Positions 5,176 to 5,593 of a DNA stretch of 5,593 bases are shown here, piece after piece (position 1 is the stretch's first letter; each line of letters opens with the position of its first letter). The stretch is from the NCBI GenBank assembly GCA_017549385.1, contig JAFYUX010000186.1:1-5593 (forward strand). Reading direction: 5' to 3'. The notes beneath the pieces are model-generated. The model saw only the letters and a program-made list of their open reading frames with translations. It did not search any database and had not been told where the DNA came from. The position numbers and the translations under genes are program-made. The DNA comes from Bacillota bacterium. Its GTDB lineage: Bacteria; Bacillota; Clostridia; Peptostreptococcales; Anaerovoracaceae.

Positions 5176-5593
5176 CTACTGCGCCAGAGACGCGAGATAC
5201 TCATCCTTGTAGCTGCTGAAGTCATCGCCTGTTGCAGCAAAGTTGTGAGATCCGTCGCCGGCTGAAGATACTACGAAATACAGGTAATCTGTTGTTTCCG
5301 GATTTAATGCAGCCTGAATAGACGCCTTGCCCGGTGAGCAGATTGGGCCTGCCGGAAGACCTGCCACCTTATATGTGTTATATGGTGAATCGATTTCAAG
5401 ATCTGAATAGTAAAGTCTTTCCTTGTGTTTTCCTAAAGCATACTGAACTGTTGAGCAGAACTGGAGATTCATACCCTTTGTCAGTCTGTTGTAAATTACA
5501 CTTGAAACGAGTGGTCTTTCGTTATCAAGCTTTGCTTCTTCTTCGATGAGAGAAGCGATAATGATGATCTGCTGGTCAGTATAACCCGCTGAC
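5176..5593 (-). CDS. mltG: MltG, endolytic peptidoglycan transglycosylase (partial, C-terminal 139 residues)
   Basis: The C-terminal part of MltG (YceG-like; YrrL in Bacillus), a membrane-anchored lytic transglycosylase that cuts nascent glycan strands outside the membrane and so sets chain length. The frame is open from the right edge (first full codon at 5592) to TAG 5178-5176. An internal Met at 5472 is not the start. The visible family blocks are IIASLIEEEA, whose first Glu aligns with the catalytic Glu of E. coli MltG; LVSSVIYNRLTKGMNLQ; STVQYALGKHKERLYYSDLE; SPYNTYKVAGLPAGPICSPG; and YLYFVVSSAGDGSHNF. The position often occupied by Asp in LQxDxTV is Cys here (LQFCSTV). The N-terminal anchor and LysM-like region lie outside the window. 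First visible gene of the mltG-trmR-trhP operon; its promoter is not in the window. Confidence 0.94.
   Translation of the reverse strand, partial: SAGYTDQQIIIIASLIEEEAKLDNERPLVSSVIYNRLTKGMNLQFCSTVQYALGKHKERLYYSDLEIDSPYNTYKVAGLPAGPICSPGKASIQAALNPETTDYLYFVVSSAGDGSHNFAATGDDFSSYKDEYLASLAQ

Noticed and set aside
1..5593. CRISPR array, insertion sequence, tRNA, phage or defence system
   Set aside because: No regular direct repeats, transposase or recombinase motifs, tRNA-like cloverleaf or toxin-antitoxin-like gene pair was found on either strand; the gene content is core chromosomal.

Overview
The window looks like an ordinary chromosomal segment from an endospore-forming Firmicute, most probably an anaerobic member of the Clostridia. 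The reasons are moderate to low GC, strong AGGAGG-type ribosome binding sites, the spoIIIAA-spoIIIAB sporulation pair, and an mltG-trmR-trhP cluster laid out as in Bacillus/Clostridia. No mobile element, CRISPR array, tRNA or rRNA is visible, and nothing points to a clearly new system.

Layout from left to right. Positions 1-1230 (minus strand) hold the start of the spoIIIA operon: spoIIIAA (stage III ATPase), followed 4 nt later by spoIIIAB, which runs off the left edge. A 130-bp divergent intergenic region (1231-1360) separates spoIIIAA from a plus-strand gene for a free-standing YbaK/ProX-type aminoacyl-tRNA deacylase (1361-1840). That gene ends at a strong hairpin with T-tracts on both sides, which can also terminate the convergent gene to its right. 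This is a 404-residue DUF2974 (Mbeg1-like) alpha/beta hydrolase on the minus strand (1934-3148). A second terminator (3164-3197) separates it from an upstream minus-strand operon, read right to left: mltG (partial, entering at the right edge), trmR (SAM-dependent O-methyltransferase) and trhP (U32 'peptidase').

Functional reading. TrhP and TrmR act in sequence on the tRNA wobble base U34: TrhP-dependent hydroxylation gives ho5U, and TrmR methylates it to mo5U. MltG trims nascent peptidoglycan, and its position upstream of trmR is conserved in Firmicutes. The YbaK-like protein adds a second translation-quality function by clearing mischarged tRNA. SpoIIIAA/AB belong to the mother-cell SpoIIIA complex of the forespore feeding channel. 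The DUF2974 hydrolase is the least understood gene here. Its intact Ser-Asp-His set, its uncharacterised charged tail and its position just after another operon's terminator make it the most interesting target in the window.
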